Shown one piece after another: positions 46,491 through 57,230 of a stretch of DNA of 64,000 nt. The first letter of the stretch is position 1; every line of letters starts with the position of its first letter. Under the pieces are notes generated by a model. It was not told the origin of the DNA and ran no database searches. It saw only the letters and a list, made by a program, of their open reading frames with translations. Source of the stretch: Pegoplata infirma (taxonomy: Eukaryota; Arthropoda; Insecta; Diptera; Anthomyiidae); contig OY992536.1 of NCBI GenBank assembly GCA_963921195.1, forward strand, positions 175,530,995 through 175,594,994. Direction: 5' to 3'. Position numbers and translations under genes: made by a program.

Positions 46491-46656
46491 ATTAAATTGT
46501 TTTATTCGAACTTTAAAATATTACAGGGTTATTTTATCTCGTGGTCATTTTTCGGATGCAACGCAGCCCTATGTTCTTCCACCTTTAGTCGTGCACAAAA
46601 CAAAAAAATTACCAACATAAATGAATTTTAAATATATTTTAAATTATTCTATGAGA
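46491..46656. other. Short spacer, nothing recognised
   Basis: Non-coding sequence between family A and the LINE fragment. Confidence 0.4.
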
Positions 46657-47867
46657 ATCACCCTATGTGGAGACAATTTTAAGGAAAGAGCAATCTGGTT
46701 TCAGAGCAAATCGCTCCTGCTCTGATCATGTTACAACACTACGTATACTGATTGAGCAATCGTTGGAATTTAACAGCCCCTTATACCTACTCTTTGTAGA
46801 TTTCGAACGTGCGTTTGACACCGTCTCTAGAGACGCTTTATGGGCTGCACTTTATTGTAAAGGCTTTCCTGATAAAATTATAAATCTGATACGAGAATTA
46901 TATAACAACTCCCTATGCGCAGTTCGTTTTAACGGCAAAGAGAGCCATCCCTTTGAAATACAATCTGGCGTTAGACAAGGCTGCGTTCTTTCACCAACTC
47001 TCTTCCTGATCTTGCTTGATTGTGTAATGCAAAAAACCAACACAGATAACACACTTGGCATACAATGGAAGTTATTAGAACGTTTAAATGATATTGATTA
47101 TGCGGATGACATCTGCCTTCTTGCACACCGGCACAGCGACATACAAGCCAAACTTCACCATTTATCCGAGAACGCTGAAAAAGTAGGCCTAAAGATAAAT
47201 GTAAAAAAAAACAAAACTATTCCGTATTGGAGCAGCAAACACCATGCCCCTTTATCTTAATGGCGAGGCTATAGAAGAAGTCGACTCGTTCTGCTATCTG
47301 GGAAGTACACTATCTTCAGACGGTGCATCAGCCAAAGATATCACTGACCGTATCAACAAAGCCCGATCAGCTTTTCAGTCACTATACAAAATTTGGCGTG
47401 CAAACAACATCTCCAGGACAACTAAAATCAGAATTTTTAACAGCAGTGTCACCAGCGTCCTTTTGTATGGGTGTACGACTTGGAGCTTAACTTAGGCCAG
47501 TCTAAGAAAACTACAAGCTTTTACAAACAGATGTCTGCGGCAGATTTTACAAATATTTTGGCCTTATTGGGTCCCTAACGAACAGCTGCTTGAACTCGCA
47601 AAGCTTAACACGATAGAAAGCGAAATTAAAAAACGAAAGTGGAGTTGGATAGGGCCCACTCTTAGAAAGCCACCACAAGAAATTGCCCGCACTGCCTTAG
47701 AATGGAATCCGCAAGGTCACCGTGGTCCTGGCCGCCCACGCTCCACCTGGTCTAGAACAGTGAAGAAAGAGTATGAAGATCAAGATATGACATGGGACGA
47801 AGTAAAACTCCTAGCAAAAAATCGTGAAAGATGGAGAGAATTCGTTGGCGCCCTAAGTTCACATTGA
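46657..47867 (+). pseudogene. 5'-truncated LINE reverse transcriptase
   Basis: Encodes a non-LTR reverse transcriptase and C-terminal region: FVDFERAFD (catalytic Asp), GVRQGCVLSP and YADD boxes are clear in the first 150 codons. A frame change occurs near 47205-47230 beside an A9 run, after which a CYLGS motif and IWR region follow. An in-frame TAG at about 47494 then interrupts the C-terminal part, which continues with a basic GPGRPRSTW stretch to a TGA at 47865-47867. The endonuclease domain and 5' end are missing, typical of LINE 5' truncation. I do not assign a clade. Confidence 0.9.
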
Positions 47868-47935
47868 ACGTTTTACTTATAATTTAATACTATGTATTAA
47901 AGATTAAATAAATAAAGGAATTAAAAAAAAAATAA
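47868..47935 (+). other. LINE 3' UTR and A-rich tail
   Basis: Short 3' end with ATTAAAGATTAAATAAATAA and a terminal A-rich run, consistent with LINE target-primed insertion. Confidence 0.7.
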
Positions 47936-48119
47936 AAATTAGGAACGAAAAATGGCTATTGAAATCCTTTTTAAAATACAGTTTTTAGATATTGTAAAAC
48001 CAACATGTTTATAAGACCAGAAATTTTTTTTATAAATCTGTAGAAAAAAGGCTTATTGTTAGAATATAAATTTTTTTCTAAATGAAAAATGTATAAGAAT
48101 CTGTGACTTTTTATGTAGG

Positions 48120-48355
48120 CACACAGCCAATGCAAAATTCAAAAATTTACATTGTAAAAACAAGCTCATAAAATTGTAGCTCTTTGACCTCATTTGTACC
48201 GAAAACTTTTTTTAAATTAAATGTGTCAAAAAAAAAAAAAAACAATCATACGCACCCATGAATACACAAAAAAATAGAAATTTTAGATACGGGTGCGTAT
48301 GATTTTAGCAGACGCAGATTTAGAAATTAATCATACGCACCCATGTCCCTGCAAA
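48120..48355 (-). repeat. CATACGCACC repeat, copy 2
   Basis: Inverse of 38790-39005: TTTGTACCGAAAAC, AACAATCATACGCACCCATG, ACGGGTGCGTATGATTTTAG and AATCATACGCACCCATGT in the same relative order. Confidence 0.75.
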
Positions 48356-48502
48356 AAAAGTCATTACCACTTCCTAGTGAAGTGCTTTAAAACTATAACA
48401 AATATAATGAAATACAACAAAAATAACAAAAAACACAAGACAAAAACACATAAACATTCTTTTCTACTCCAGAATTCATAGTTATTCAGTTCTTAACTCA
48501 TT

Positions 48503-48650
48503 ACCTTCCGCGACACTCCCATGCAAATGTAAGTAGATATTCAGTAGATAAGAAGTACTCCGGGAAGTAGTTGGAAGTTGTTTGAAAACTCGGAGTACTT
48601 CTTATCTACTGAATATCTACTTACATTTGTATGGGAGTGTCGCGGAAGGT
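48503..48650. mobile_element. 148-bp hairpin MITE
   Basis: 60-bp arms with only one mismatch that I see (ACCTTCCGCGACACTCCCAT start) around a 28-nt loop. ATT lies outside both ends (48500-48502, 48651-48653), a possible 3-bp duplication. Confidence 0.75.
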
Positions 48651-48659
48651 ATTTTAATT

Positions 48660-48904
48660 AAAATTTTACTTTCAGAACCGATTCCGAGGAACAAAAATAT
48701 GTTATAATTTTGCTTACAAACACCTTTTGCATTTGGGACAAGCCCTTTGTAAAGAGAATCGGTGTTGCACAAGAATTAGAACAGGTTCTAGGGAAGTGTA
48801 AGTTGTTCCACAATCGGTTCTTTGCAACCGAAAATTTTACTAAGTCCGACATTGTGTCGGACATTTTAGGATGCGTTTTAGAACCGATTCTTGTACAAAA
48901 AAAA
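48660..48904. other. GAACCGATTC motif patch
   Basis: GAACCGATTC, GAATCGGT and AATCGGTTC occur five times in both directions; it also contains GTCCGACATTGTGTCGGAC, an almost perfect palindrome at 48844-48862. Likely part of an unrecognised element; overlapping frames on both strands are not genes. Confidence 0.45.
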
Positions 48905-49715
48905 GTTATTACAGTAGAAAATTTCAATGAATTTCATAAATCGGATGGTATTTCTTAAACAAGTGATCTGCCACACTTTAATTGTCTGGGGAAGTTTTAA
49001 TAACTTGGCGGATTATCAACCGATTTTAGGTTTTAGTACCTTATTACTTCAAATAAAAATTCTGTAACCACCTGAATGCAAATTTGACTTAAAATACCAA
49101 AACAATTGAGAAAACAGTAAAAAAATTTATATTTTCCTTGTAATCCGTTTTTTAAAATTCAAGGCCGATGCGGCACGCCTTACCCATGTCCGATCAACCT
49201 AAATTTTTGTAAGACATATTTTTACCCACAAACGAATATATCTAGGGTAAGTTAGGGTCAATATCTATCAATTTATTTTTTTTTTTGGGCACCATATAAA
49301 ATAAACCAGAGTAGAAAAAAGTGCAATTTTCAAAATTTAAAAAAAAAAAAAACAGAAAAAATTGTGATCACATCTCGAATTATGGCTTTAAAGTTGCATA
49401 ATTTAGAGTAGAATTTTTAAACTTAAAAAAAAAAAAATCGAAGGTTTCGGACTTTTTCAAAAAGTCGATTTTAATTTTTCAACGTTAAAAAATAAGTTAT
49501 AATTACTTCGAATAATTTGTTAATATTTTTTTCTAAAACTACATTTAAATACCAACAAAATGTTGTCCAATTTTTTGGAAGATATCCATACTTTTTACTG
49601 GTCAAAATTAATTGAAAATTAAATTTTTAAATTTTTTGAAAAATTGATTACTGAAAACCAATTTGGTATAAAAGGCGTCGGGTCTAAAAGTGAGTGATTT
49701 GGCCTGGAATGCCCC
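48905..49715 (+). repeat. Half copy of the 61965-63700 foldback family
   Basis: Matches 63065-63700 in order (GAAAATTTCAATGAATTTCA, GTCTGGGGAAGTTTTAATAA, GATCACATCTCGAATTATGG, TCGAAGGTTTCGGAC). It then continues to AAAGTGAGTGATTTGG and GGAATGCC, which is the inverse of the outer end at 61964. Confidence 0.8.
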
Positions 49716-49729
49716 ATATAGAAAGATCG

Positions 49730-50165
49730 TATACACATAAAAACCTTGGCATTGACGTCTCTTTCGTGGGAAATTTGTAGAAATAAAATCGGTTAGCACA
49801 TTTAGGAGAACACGCATTACAAAAACAATGCAACATATTTTTATATTTAGTTCACTTAAAAGCATATAAATCATGAACCAATACACATACAAAGTCTGCA
49901 AAAAACCTTGGTATTGACATCCTCTTTCGTGGGAAACTTACCGAAAACAAATCGGTTCACGCATTGCCCAGAAAACGAAATATACAAGTATTGCACTTAA
50001 ATGCATACAACTTTTGAACTAATACACATACAATGACCGTATACACATAAAAACCTGGTATTAATGTAACCTTTCGTGCAAGGTTCGCAGAAACAAAATC
50101 AGTCCACGTATTCCAGAGAAAACGCATTCCAGAGAAAACGCATTACAAAGAAAATACAAATTATT
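49730..50165. repeat. Tandem repeat, about 155 bp x 3
   Basis: AAAACCTTGGCATTGACGTC, AAAACCTTGGTATTGACATC and AAAACCTGGTATTAATGTA head three units, each with TTTCGTG and an AACGCATT / ACGCATTG segment. The 97-codon minus frame over part of it is not a gene. Confidence 0.75.
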
Positions 50166-50169
50166 TTTT

Positions 50170-50560
50170 ATATATCGTCCATTCAATGAGTCATTTTAAA
50201 AAATAAGTCTGATGGTCTTCCGATTTTTGTTTTATTTTTTACACAGATTCTCTATGAAGCCAGTTTCAAATTTTGTCCATTAAATCCAAAAAATTCCAAA
50301 AACTCACGATTTTATTCACGATTTTCGTTTTTAAAAAAGTAAAAAAAAATGCAAAATCTGTGTAACTTTGAGCAGCTTTATTTTCTTAACTACTTATCGA
50401 ATTTTAACAATCTAAAGCGCATACGAATGGTTTTGTAAGTGTATTTTGATATCTAATAAACTGAAAAATATTGGTGGTTTAAAAGTGCATTTTATATGCA
50501 AATGCAGTTTTGAAATGCATTTTGCGAGACTTTTACCCCTTTTCATTTTTTTTTGGTAGC
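50170..50560. other. Non-coding; fragment shared with 52900-53290
   Basis: ATGCAAATGCAGTTTTGAAATG and GAGACTTTTACCCC at 50497-50540 recur at 52939-52985 and inverted at 53222-53262. These may flank the 50564-52817 insertion in an older repeat. Confidence 0.5.
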
Positions 50561-51399
50561 ATACACAGAAAAAAATAAAAAAAATATTTGAGTAAATTTT
50601 TAATACTATTGAGTAAAAAATTACTCAATTTTGCACCAGTAAACGATTTAATAGTATTGAGTAAATTTTTAATAAAAATTTATTAAATATTTAAAAAAAA
50701 AATTGAGTAAGTTTTTAATTGACACAATTAAAAATTTACTCAAAATTTATCTATTTTTTTTTTTAATTTTAAAAATGTTTTAAATTTTTTTACAAAAAAA
50801 AAAACAAAAAACTTGTTTTTTCAAACTTTACCAAACATATTTATGTCTCAAAAACATAGGAAAATTTTATAAAGACGATTACAAACTTTCATATACAGTG
50901 TTGGAAAAAATAATAGGGACGACGAGTTAAAATTTAATAACTCGTTAAAAACTTTTTCATAAATGTCTCATTTTTTTAGCTTCAACTGAAAAATGATCAG
51001 TAATTAAACTGGATTTAATAGTCTGTATTGCTTTTTACGATTCTCCTTTAATTCAATTTCTTATTGGCAGAATACTTAGAAAAGTAGTGAATTTATCTGG
51101 AAAAAATAATAGGGACGAAATGCCTAATATGAATTAAAAACTATTTTGCATTGAGTTTAACGTTAAGTTTTTAAATAATATTATTAAAAAGTGCAAAAAA
51201 TAAATAAAAATAATAAATCTGTCCATTCTGGAATTATTTTAGCCTTTTTTATATTCGCCAATAGTGTAGGAAAATATGTACGAGTGCCCACTGTACGTTT
51301 TTTGAACGAAAACACATTTTTAGCTTTAAAGCGGATGGAATATCGATGATGTTTAGTGTCCTAATAATAAAGTGTTCCAAAAACAAAGTATTTAAAGAA

Positions 51400-51650
51400 A
51401 TTCGCTCAAGGAAAACCCCAAAACCAGGAGTAGAAACCGAAAAACATCAAAGAAATTTGACCAAATTCTTGGTTGTTATTCAAAAAAGACCCCTTTTATG
51501 TCATCTTATGAACTGGAAAATGAGTTTTGTGCTCCAGTGACGAGTCGTACAAGAGAAATGAACTACTGAAATCAGTTTTATAAGGTCGAAGTCCAAGGAA
51601 AGAACCACCGCTGAGCGTACAATATATAGGAAAAGGTTTAGTGTTTGCCA
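51400..51650 (+). pseudogene. Tc1 transposase N-terminal remnant (left arm)
   Basis: In one plus frame I read ENPKTRSRNRKTSKKFDQIL followed by KTPFMSSYELENEFC and PVTSRT, which resembles the paired-like helix-turn-helix region of Tc1 transposases (basic GRPRKT-type stretch, then a second helix-turn-helix). Stops follow. No catalytic DDE segment is present in this arm. Confidence 0.6.
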
Positions 51651-51849
51651 GGCAACACATTGACTGTAAGCATTGGTAATATGTTTCATTGCCCGATGAA
51701 ACGAAGTTTTATTTGATTGGATCTGAAGGAAAATTATTTTTTCGATGCCCAATAAACAATTTTTAATCATATCCAAATAAATTAATCTTCGTTTCATCAG
51801 GCAAAGGAACATTTTACAAATGCTTACAGTCAAGGTGTTGTCTGGCAAA

Positions 51850-52090
51850 CTCTAAACATTTTCGAATATGTTGTACGCTCAGCGGTGGTTCTTTTCTTGG
51901 ACTTCGACCTTATAAAAAATATTTCAGTAGTTCATTTCTTATTGTATGACTCGTCACTGGAGCACAAAACTCATTTTCCAGTTCATAAGATGACATAAAA
52001 GGGGTCTTTTTTGAATAACAACCAAGAATTTGGTCAAATTTCCTTGATGTTTTTCGGTTTCCACCCCTAGTTTCGGGATTTTCCTTGAGC
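51850..52090 (-). pseudogene. Tc1 transposase N-terminal remnant (right arm)
   Basis: Inverse duplicate of the left-arm remnant, with the same ELENEFC/SSYEL-type segment on the minus strand near 51950-52010 and small differences. Confidence 0.6.
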
Positions 52091-52879
52091 GAATTTCTTT
52101 AAATACTTTTTTTGGAACACTTTATTATTAGGACACTTAACATTATCGATATTCCATTCGCTTTAAAGCTAAAAATGTGTTTTCGTTCATAAAAACGTAC
52201 AGTGGGCACCCGTACCCATTTTTCTGCAATTTTGGCGAATATAAAAAAGGCTAAAATAATTCCAGAATGGACAGATTTATTATTTTTATTTTTTTTTGCA
52301 GTTTTTAATAATATTATTTAAAAACTTAACGTTAAACTCAATTCAAAATAATTTTTAGTTCATTTTAGGCATTTCGTCCCTATTATTTTTTCCAGGTAAA
52401 TTCACTACTTTTGTAACTTTTCTGCCAATAAGAAATTAAATTAAAGGAGAATCGTAAAAAGCAATACAGATTATTAAATCCAGTTTAATTACTAATCATT
52501 TTTCAGTTGAAGCTAAAAAAATGAGACATTTATGAAAAAGTTTTTAACGAGTTATAAAATTTTAACTCATCGTCCCTATTATTTTTTCCAACACTGTACA
52601 TACACAAAAAACTATAAACTAAACGAGAATTCAAAAAACTATGAGAGTAAAAAAAAAATAAAAAAACTATTAAATTTTTATTAAATTATTTACTTAAATT
52701 GTTTTTAACATTTTTGAGTAAATTTTTAATTGCGTCAATTAAAAAATTACTCAATTTTTTTTTTTTAATTTAAACAAGTGATTACTCAAATTTGTTTCCT
52801 TCATATTTTTTTCTGTGTATTTGGAAAATTTTGGATTTTTGCTACAAAAAAGGTTTTCGTTACAATGGACCGAGAAATT

Positions 52880-53290
52880 TTTGTATATTTTTGACACTTC
52901 ATGACCGTACAATTTCTGGTGTTTCAGAAATGCATTTTAAATGCAAATGCAGTTTTGAAGCGCATTTTTCAAAACTTTTACCCCACAAAATTTTTTGTAA
53001 TTATAATATTCAAAAAGCTTATAATTTTTACTATAAAAAATGTCTTCTTAACAACGAATGAGCTGTGTGTGCTATTTTAAATAATTTTTAAAAAAATCAT
53101 GATATTTTAATTTTTTTTAAATATTAAATTTTTTTAAGGAAATTTTAAAAAGTTATTAAAAATAGTACACACAGCTGGTCCATTGTAAAGAAGACATTTT
53201 TTTATAGTAAAAAATTTAGTGGAGTAAAAGTTTTGCAAAATGCACTTCAAAACTGCAGTTGCCTTTAAAATCTATTTTTGAAATATCAGA
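52880..53290. repeat. Inverted repeat of about 150-bp arms
   Basis: GCAAATGCAGTTTTGAAGCGCAT, AAAACTTTTACCCC and AATGTCTTCTTAAC at the left; GAAGACATTTTTTTATAG, GTAAAAGTTTTGCAAAATGC and ACTTCAAAACTGCAG in inverse at the right. AGCTGTGTGTGCTATTT and AATAGTACACACAGCT form the inner stem. Confidence 0.65.
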
Positions 53291-53409
53291 AATTAAACTA
53301 ACAAGGATGGTCTTTCACAGAGCACCCGCCGATAGTCCTAAAACTTGAATATGACAATGAGGAGGAAAAAATAAGAGTTGCCTGTTTTTTTAGCTGCCCA
53401 ATCTCGAAT

Positions 53410-53465
53410 TTACCAAGTAGGAAAGTTAAATTCGATTTTGCCGAATCTATGAATACCCTCCAAAA
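53410..53465 (+). repeat. Fragment of family A left end
   Basis: AAGTTAAATTCGATTTTGCCGAATC then ATACCCTCC matches the first 50 bp of family A. Confidence 0.65.
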
Positions 53466-54345
53466 TGCATTTTTTTTTTTTTAAATAGTGCATTTTTTAA
53501 CGTGAAAAAGCTAACAATTTTGATTAGAAATATTTTATTTTGAGTAAAAAACTATTTGTTTGTCATTAAAAAAAAAAAAAAAAAAATTACCAATTTTTTT
53601 TTTAGTATAAAATTCTTTCGAGTGTAATGTTTTTTTTTACTGCAAAAATTTTTCTGAGTGAATGCACGTACGTATGTACACAAAATATTGTAATTTTTGT
53701 AAAAAAAAAAGAGAGTAAAATTTTTTTTGGGTTTAAAATTTTTTTCGAGTGTAATTTTCAAGTTACCAATGCTTTTAAAACTTAACAAGTTTAAAAAGCA
53801 TTGCTTTAAAACTAAACAAGTTTGAAAAGCATTGTTAACTTACCACCAGTGCTTTTGAAACTTGTTTAACACGTGACATTTAAGATGAAACCAATCTGAA
53901 ATTCAGGGTTTTGCTTATAAATTTTGAACCCCTACACTGTGGGCCAGGATTCCCATTTTTTGGCCAATAAGGTCTATAAGGCAACACATATTTAAAAATA
54001 TTTTTTTCAGATTGTCAACATCATGAATTTTGGGCACTTTTAATATCTTTTTATTGTAGCTTAAAGTTTTTTTTTTTTTTTTGTAGTTAAAGTTTGAGAT
54101 TTTTTTTTATATTTTTATTCATGAAACAAATATTTTTTTTTGTACTTCAACACAATATTTTTTCAAATTTTCTGCGAAGTTCTTCTAAGGACATATCTGT
54201 TAGTCCAACACATGAGATAAACTGCCGAAAAGTAAACTAAAAGTATATATTTTTTTAATAAATTATGGAAATTCATACTTTTGTTGAAATCCGCCTTTTT
54301 TCAACACCAAAGTCCAAAAAAGTCCAAACGAAAAAAAAACATAAT
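53466..54345. other. Non-coding, AT-rich
   Basis: Several A and T runs and a weak duplication of AAAAGCATTG...AAACAAGTTT near 53770-53835. No gene that I can support. Confidence 0.4.
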
Positions 54346-54359
54346 TTACCCAATCGTTT

Positions 54360-54865
54360 TTATTTTCTCACACTTACTCACTATTTATGTGAGTAAACAA
54401 AACACCACTCACGTGGGACTCACGCGTAACTCACGCTAAATATTTAAACACAAAAAAAAAATTGTAAAAACTGAATTAATACACTTATATAATTTTGACT
54501 CACGCAAAAAATGACACTCAATACGAATCACTCACGCAAAAAATGTCTCACTCCCTCGTCACTCGCGAACAAAAAATTTGAGACACGCTCACTTTCGATC
54601 AAGCGTGATTCGCGTTACCAGCGTCCATCTGTGGTGGTAAACATTAAAGCTGGGAATGCATTTAAGCGGGCATATATCAATACAATTAAATAATTTTGAC
54701 TCACGCAAAAATAATGGCACTCACTACGAATCACTCACGCAAAAAATGTCTCACTCACTTATCACTCATGAACAAAAAAATTTGAGTCACGTGACCAGCG
54801 CCTATCTCTAGTACTAAACATTAAAAATGGGAACGCATTTAAGCGGGCATATTTCGGCGATAGAA
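54360..54865. repeat. ACTCACGC array with 201-bp direct duplication
   Basis: Dense ACTCACGC / TCACTCAC motifs. A segment beginning AATTTTGACTCACGCAAAAA is duplicated at 54491 and 54692; each copy ends with AACGCATTTAAGCGGGCATAT or a close variant. Related to 42591-43265. A 60-codon frame across it is not a gene. Confidence 0.75.
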
Positions 54866-55064
54866 TTTTCAATATTTTTTGTGAAATTGTAAGCTAGTAG
54901 CATTATTTTTACACTAGTCGAATAGCCTGTCCCTGCCAGGCGGAACACCAAATCACTTTTCTCAATAGTTTTATGAGTATAAAAGGTTTTATTGATAAAA
55001 TTTTAGAACTAAATTTAGCAAATCCATCGTGTGGATCTGTCCCATGGTCACTCCTATATACATG
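54866..55064. other. Non-coding spacer
   Basis: Nothing recognised. Confidence 0.4.
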
Positions 55065-55461
55065 CACTCAAAAAATTATGTAGGTAAATTCCAGTGAATA
55101 TTCACTTAAAACAAATGAACTTTTATTTAAAAACCATTCCAGTGTTTTTTCTTTTAAAATAAAAACACAATACAGTCAATTTTAAATGTTAATTTAATGA
55201 CTAACCAAAACATTAAAAAACTAGTGAATATTCAGTTATTTTGTATTGAAAACCAGTAAAACTATAGAAGAAATTGTTTACTGCCGAAATTAAATGTAAC
55301 AGAAAATTCGTTTTTAATACAGTAAATTATTTTTTTTTAACTACAGAAACAGTAGAAAATAAAAAGTCCATAATAAAATTAATGATTTTTCTTTTAAAAT
55401 AACTTTACTGTTTAATTTTTAAAATAACCTACAAACAGTTAATGACATAATTTTCTTAGTG
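55065..55461. mobile_element. CAC...GTG TIR element, CAGTGAATATTCACT motifs
   Basis: Ends CACTCAAAAAATTATGT and ACATAATTTTCTTAGTG in imperfect inverse, TG outside both (55063-55064, 55462-55463). Internal AGTGAATATTCA palindromes and ACAGTTAATG motifs. Confidence 0.6.
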
Positions 55462-55714
55462 TGGCAATTTCTATCTTTCTTTTTATCATGAAGGGTTTTA
55501 AAATTAGTTAAAATGTTAAAAAACACAAACATTTTTCCACTTAAATTTTTCCTTATAATTCTCCGTACACAGTTCACAGAACAAATTTTGTACATAAATA
55601 GTATGAATTAAATTCTTTAATGTTAGATCATACTAGGCATGAACAAATACATACTATTTATTAAAGTTTTCATATATTTGAAATTTTTAAAAATTTAAAC
55701 AAATCAAGTCATTA

Positions 55715-56562
55715 CAAAATAAAAATTAAGAAATGACAACACGGGAAAACAGTACCTTGACATGAAGATCATACGGGAAAACAACAAAATAATAACTGAT
55801 TGGTATATGAAATCTATAGCATCTGGTCGCATTATAAATTTCCATTCCACGCAACCATATAAGCAGAAAACTAATACTGCGACAAACTTTATTAATAAAG
55901 TTCTACAATTAAGTGATGAAAAGTTTAAATCCAAAAACATAAAAACAATTAAAGAAATACTACTAAACAATAACTATCCACAAAATATAATCAACGAATT
56001 AATACATAAGATAATAAATCCCACATCAGGGGAAAATAACACAAATATAAATAATACATCTGGTAACACCAAATTCTTTAGTGTACCGTATATACCAAAA
56101 CTCACGGAAAACAAAAAGCTTAGGGAAATAATGAAAGAAGAAGGAATAGTTTTGGCACACAGGGCAAACAAGACAATAAATCCATTATTTACGCAGACAA
56201 AAACAAAAATCAAAAAAGAAGACCAAAGCAATGTAGTTTATGAAATTTAATGTGCCGGAAAATTAAACGAAAACTGTGATAAAATCTACATTGGAACAAC
56301 AAAAAGAAATTTAGGAGTTAGAATGTCAGAACACGAAACAGACATAAAAAAGTACCGGCTTTCTACTGCGCTTGCCCAACACTGTTTTGAAAATAAACAC
56401 ACAGCTGATCTCGAAAATATAAGAATACTGCATAAAGAACGAAAGCATAACAAAAGATTTACATTGGAAAGTTTAAGTATACAACAAAAAACAAACATCG
56501 CAATAAACAACAAGACAGACAAGGACAACGCTAATGCAAATTACAATATTGCACTTGTTTAA
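55715..56562 (+). pseudogene. 5'-truncated Penelope-like element, GIY-YIG region
   Basis: The frame opens with YLDMKII and continues through the region linking RT to the endonuclease in Penelope-like elements (an HSTQPYKQK-type stretch). Near its end are VVYEI and, beyond a single in-frame TAA (56248-56250), a cysteine pair and YIGTTKRNLGVRMSEH, the GIY-YIG nuclease signature. The same frame runs on to a stop at 56562. Only the C-terminal third remains; the RT core is absent. Apart from the one stop the frame is intact. A 3' tail follows. Confidence 0.8.
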
Positions 56563-56905
56563 ATTCTAGTTTAATTCCAACTGTGATACCTAGCATTAAG
56601 AGACAATTTACTGTGATATTTTTAATTAATTATTTTTGCATTTATTTAAAATTATGTGTTATATGTCGTACCATTTGTGTCGTGAAAAACATCGTTTATT
56701 TAAAACTAAATGTAAAACTGAATAAGAAAAGATATGTAAGTCTAATTGTTGAAATAATATTATGTGCCTTGTTGTTGTTATTAAAATATTGTTCTTTTGT
56801 TAATGTTGCCAGATTTAATAAAAATTCATTCCCTGAAGATGTTGGCAAAATACCAACGAAACGTCGGATAGAAAATGCATAAATAAAGTCTTTTATTTAC
56901 ATTTA
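56563..56905 (+). other. Penelope-like element 3' region and tail
   Basis: Ends with CCTGAAGATGTTGGCAAAAT, ACCAACGAAACGTCGGATAG and AATAAAGTCTTTTATTTA; the motif GAAACGTCG plus tail recurs at 42790-42900, supporting it as a conserved element terminus. Confidence 0.6.
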
Positions 56906-57033
56906 GGAGGAAAACTGACCTTAAAAGCCTGTTTTAGAAATAATTTCTATAAAAACCAAGACAAACAATATTTTTTCTACGAAAATTAAAAAAATCAAGA
57001 ATCCCCAATTAAGAAATACATAAATATAGAGGA

Positions 57034-57230
57034 TGGACACCAATCGCGAATGCAAAGGTACGTAATATTTTTCATACAAAATTCTGACAAGGTTCCATCG
57101 GTCTAATTTGTGTTTATTGTATCTTCTTTTTAGAAAGAATTCTCTCGGTGAAGAAAACGAATTAAAGATGTTGCTACCACTAAAATAAAAGGTTTAAGCG
57201 TGCTACAGTGACAATAAGTGTATAAACGTG
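57034..57230 (+). other. Possible tiny spliced transcription unit
   Basis: ATGGACACCAATCGCGAATG at 57034 leads to CAAAG|GTACGT, a strong 5' splice site at 57058. A CTAAT branch-point candidate lies at about 57106, then a T-rich tract and TTTTTAG ending at 57133, giving a 76-bp intron typical of flies. Joining gives an 18-residue frame ending in TAA at about 57165, followed by AATAAA signals near 57241. It could be a host exon pair, a small open reading frame, or chance in TE debris. Confidence 0.3.

Larger units (their letters stand above)
50896..52596. mobile_element. Tc1-derived palindrome (5' transposase halves)
   Basis: 1701-bp foldback with ends CAGTGTTGGAAAAAATAATA and its inverse, TA on both sides (50894-50895, 52597-52598). 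Arms of about 800 bp meet near 51745. Each arm carries degenerate N-terminal Tc1 transposase sequence. It is the mirror case of 17931-19627, which holds C-terminal halves. Confidence 0.82.
50564..52817. mobile_element. CAC...GTG TIR element with nested Tc1 palindrome
   Basis: Ends CACAGAAAAAAATA and TATTTTTTTCTGTG with TA outside both (50562-50563, 52818-52819). Subterminal TTGAGTAAATTTTTAAT motifs in both orientations (50590-50760 and 52670-52790). Without the nested insertion the element would be about 550 bp. Confidence 0.75.

Noticed and set aside
55762..56528. Host gene from overlapping frames on both strands
   Set aside because: The plus frame carries Penelope-type GIY-YIG motifs; the minus frames are its shadows.
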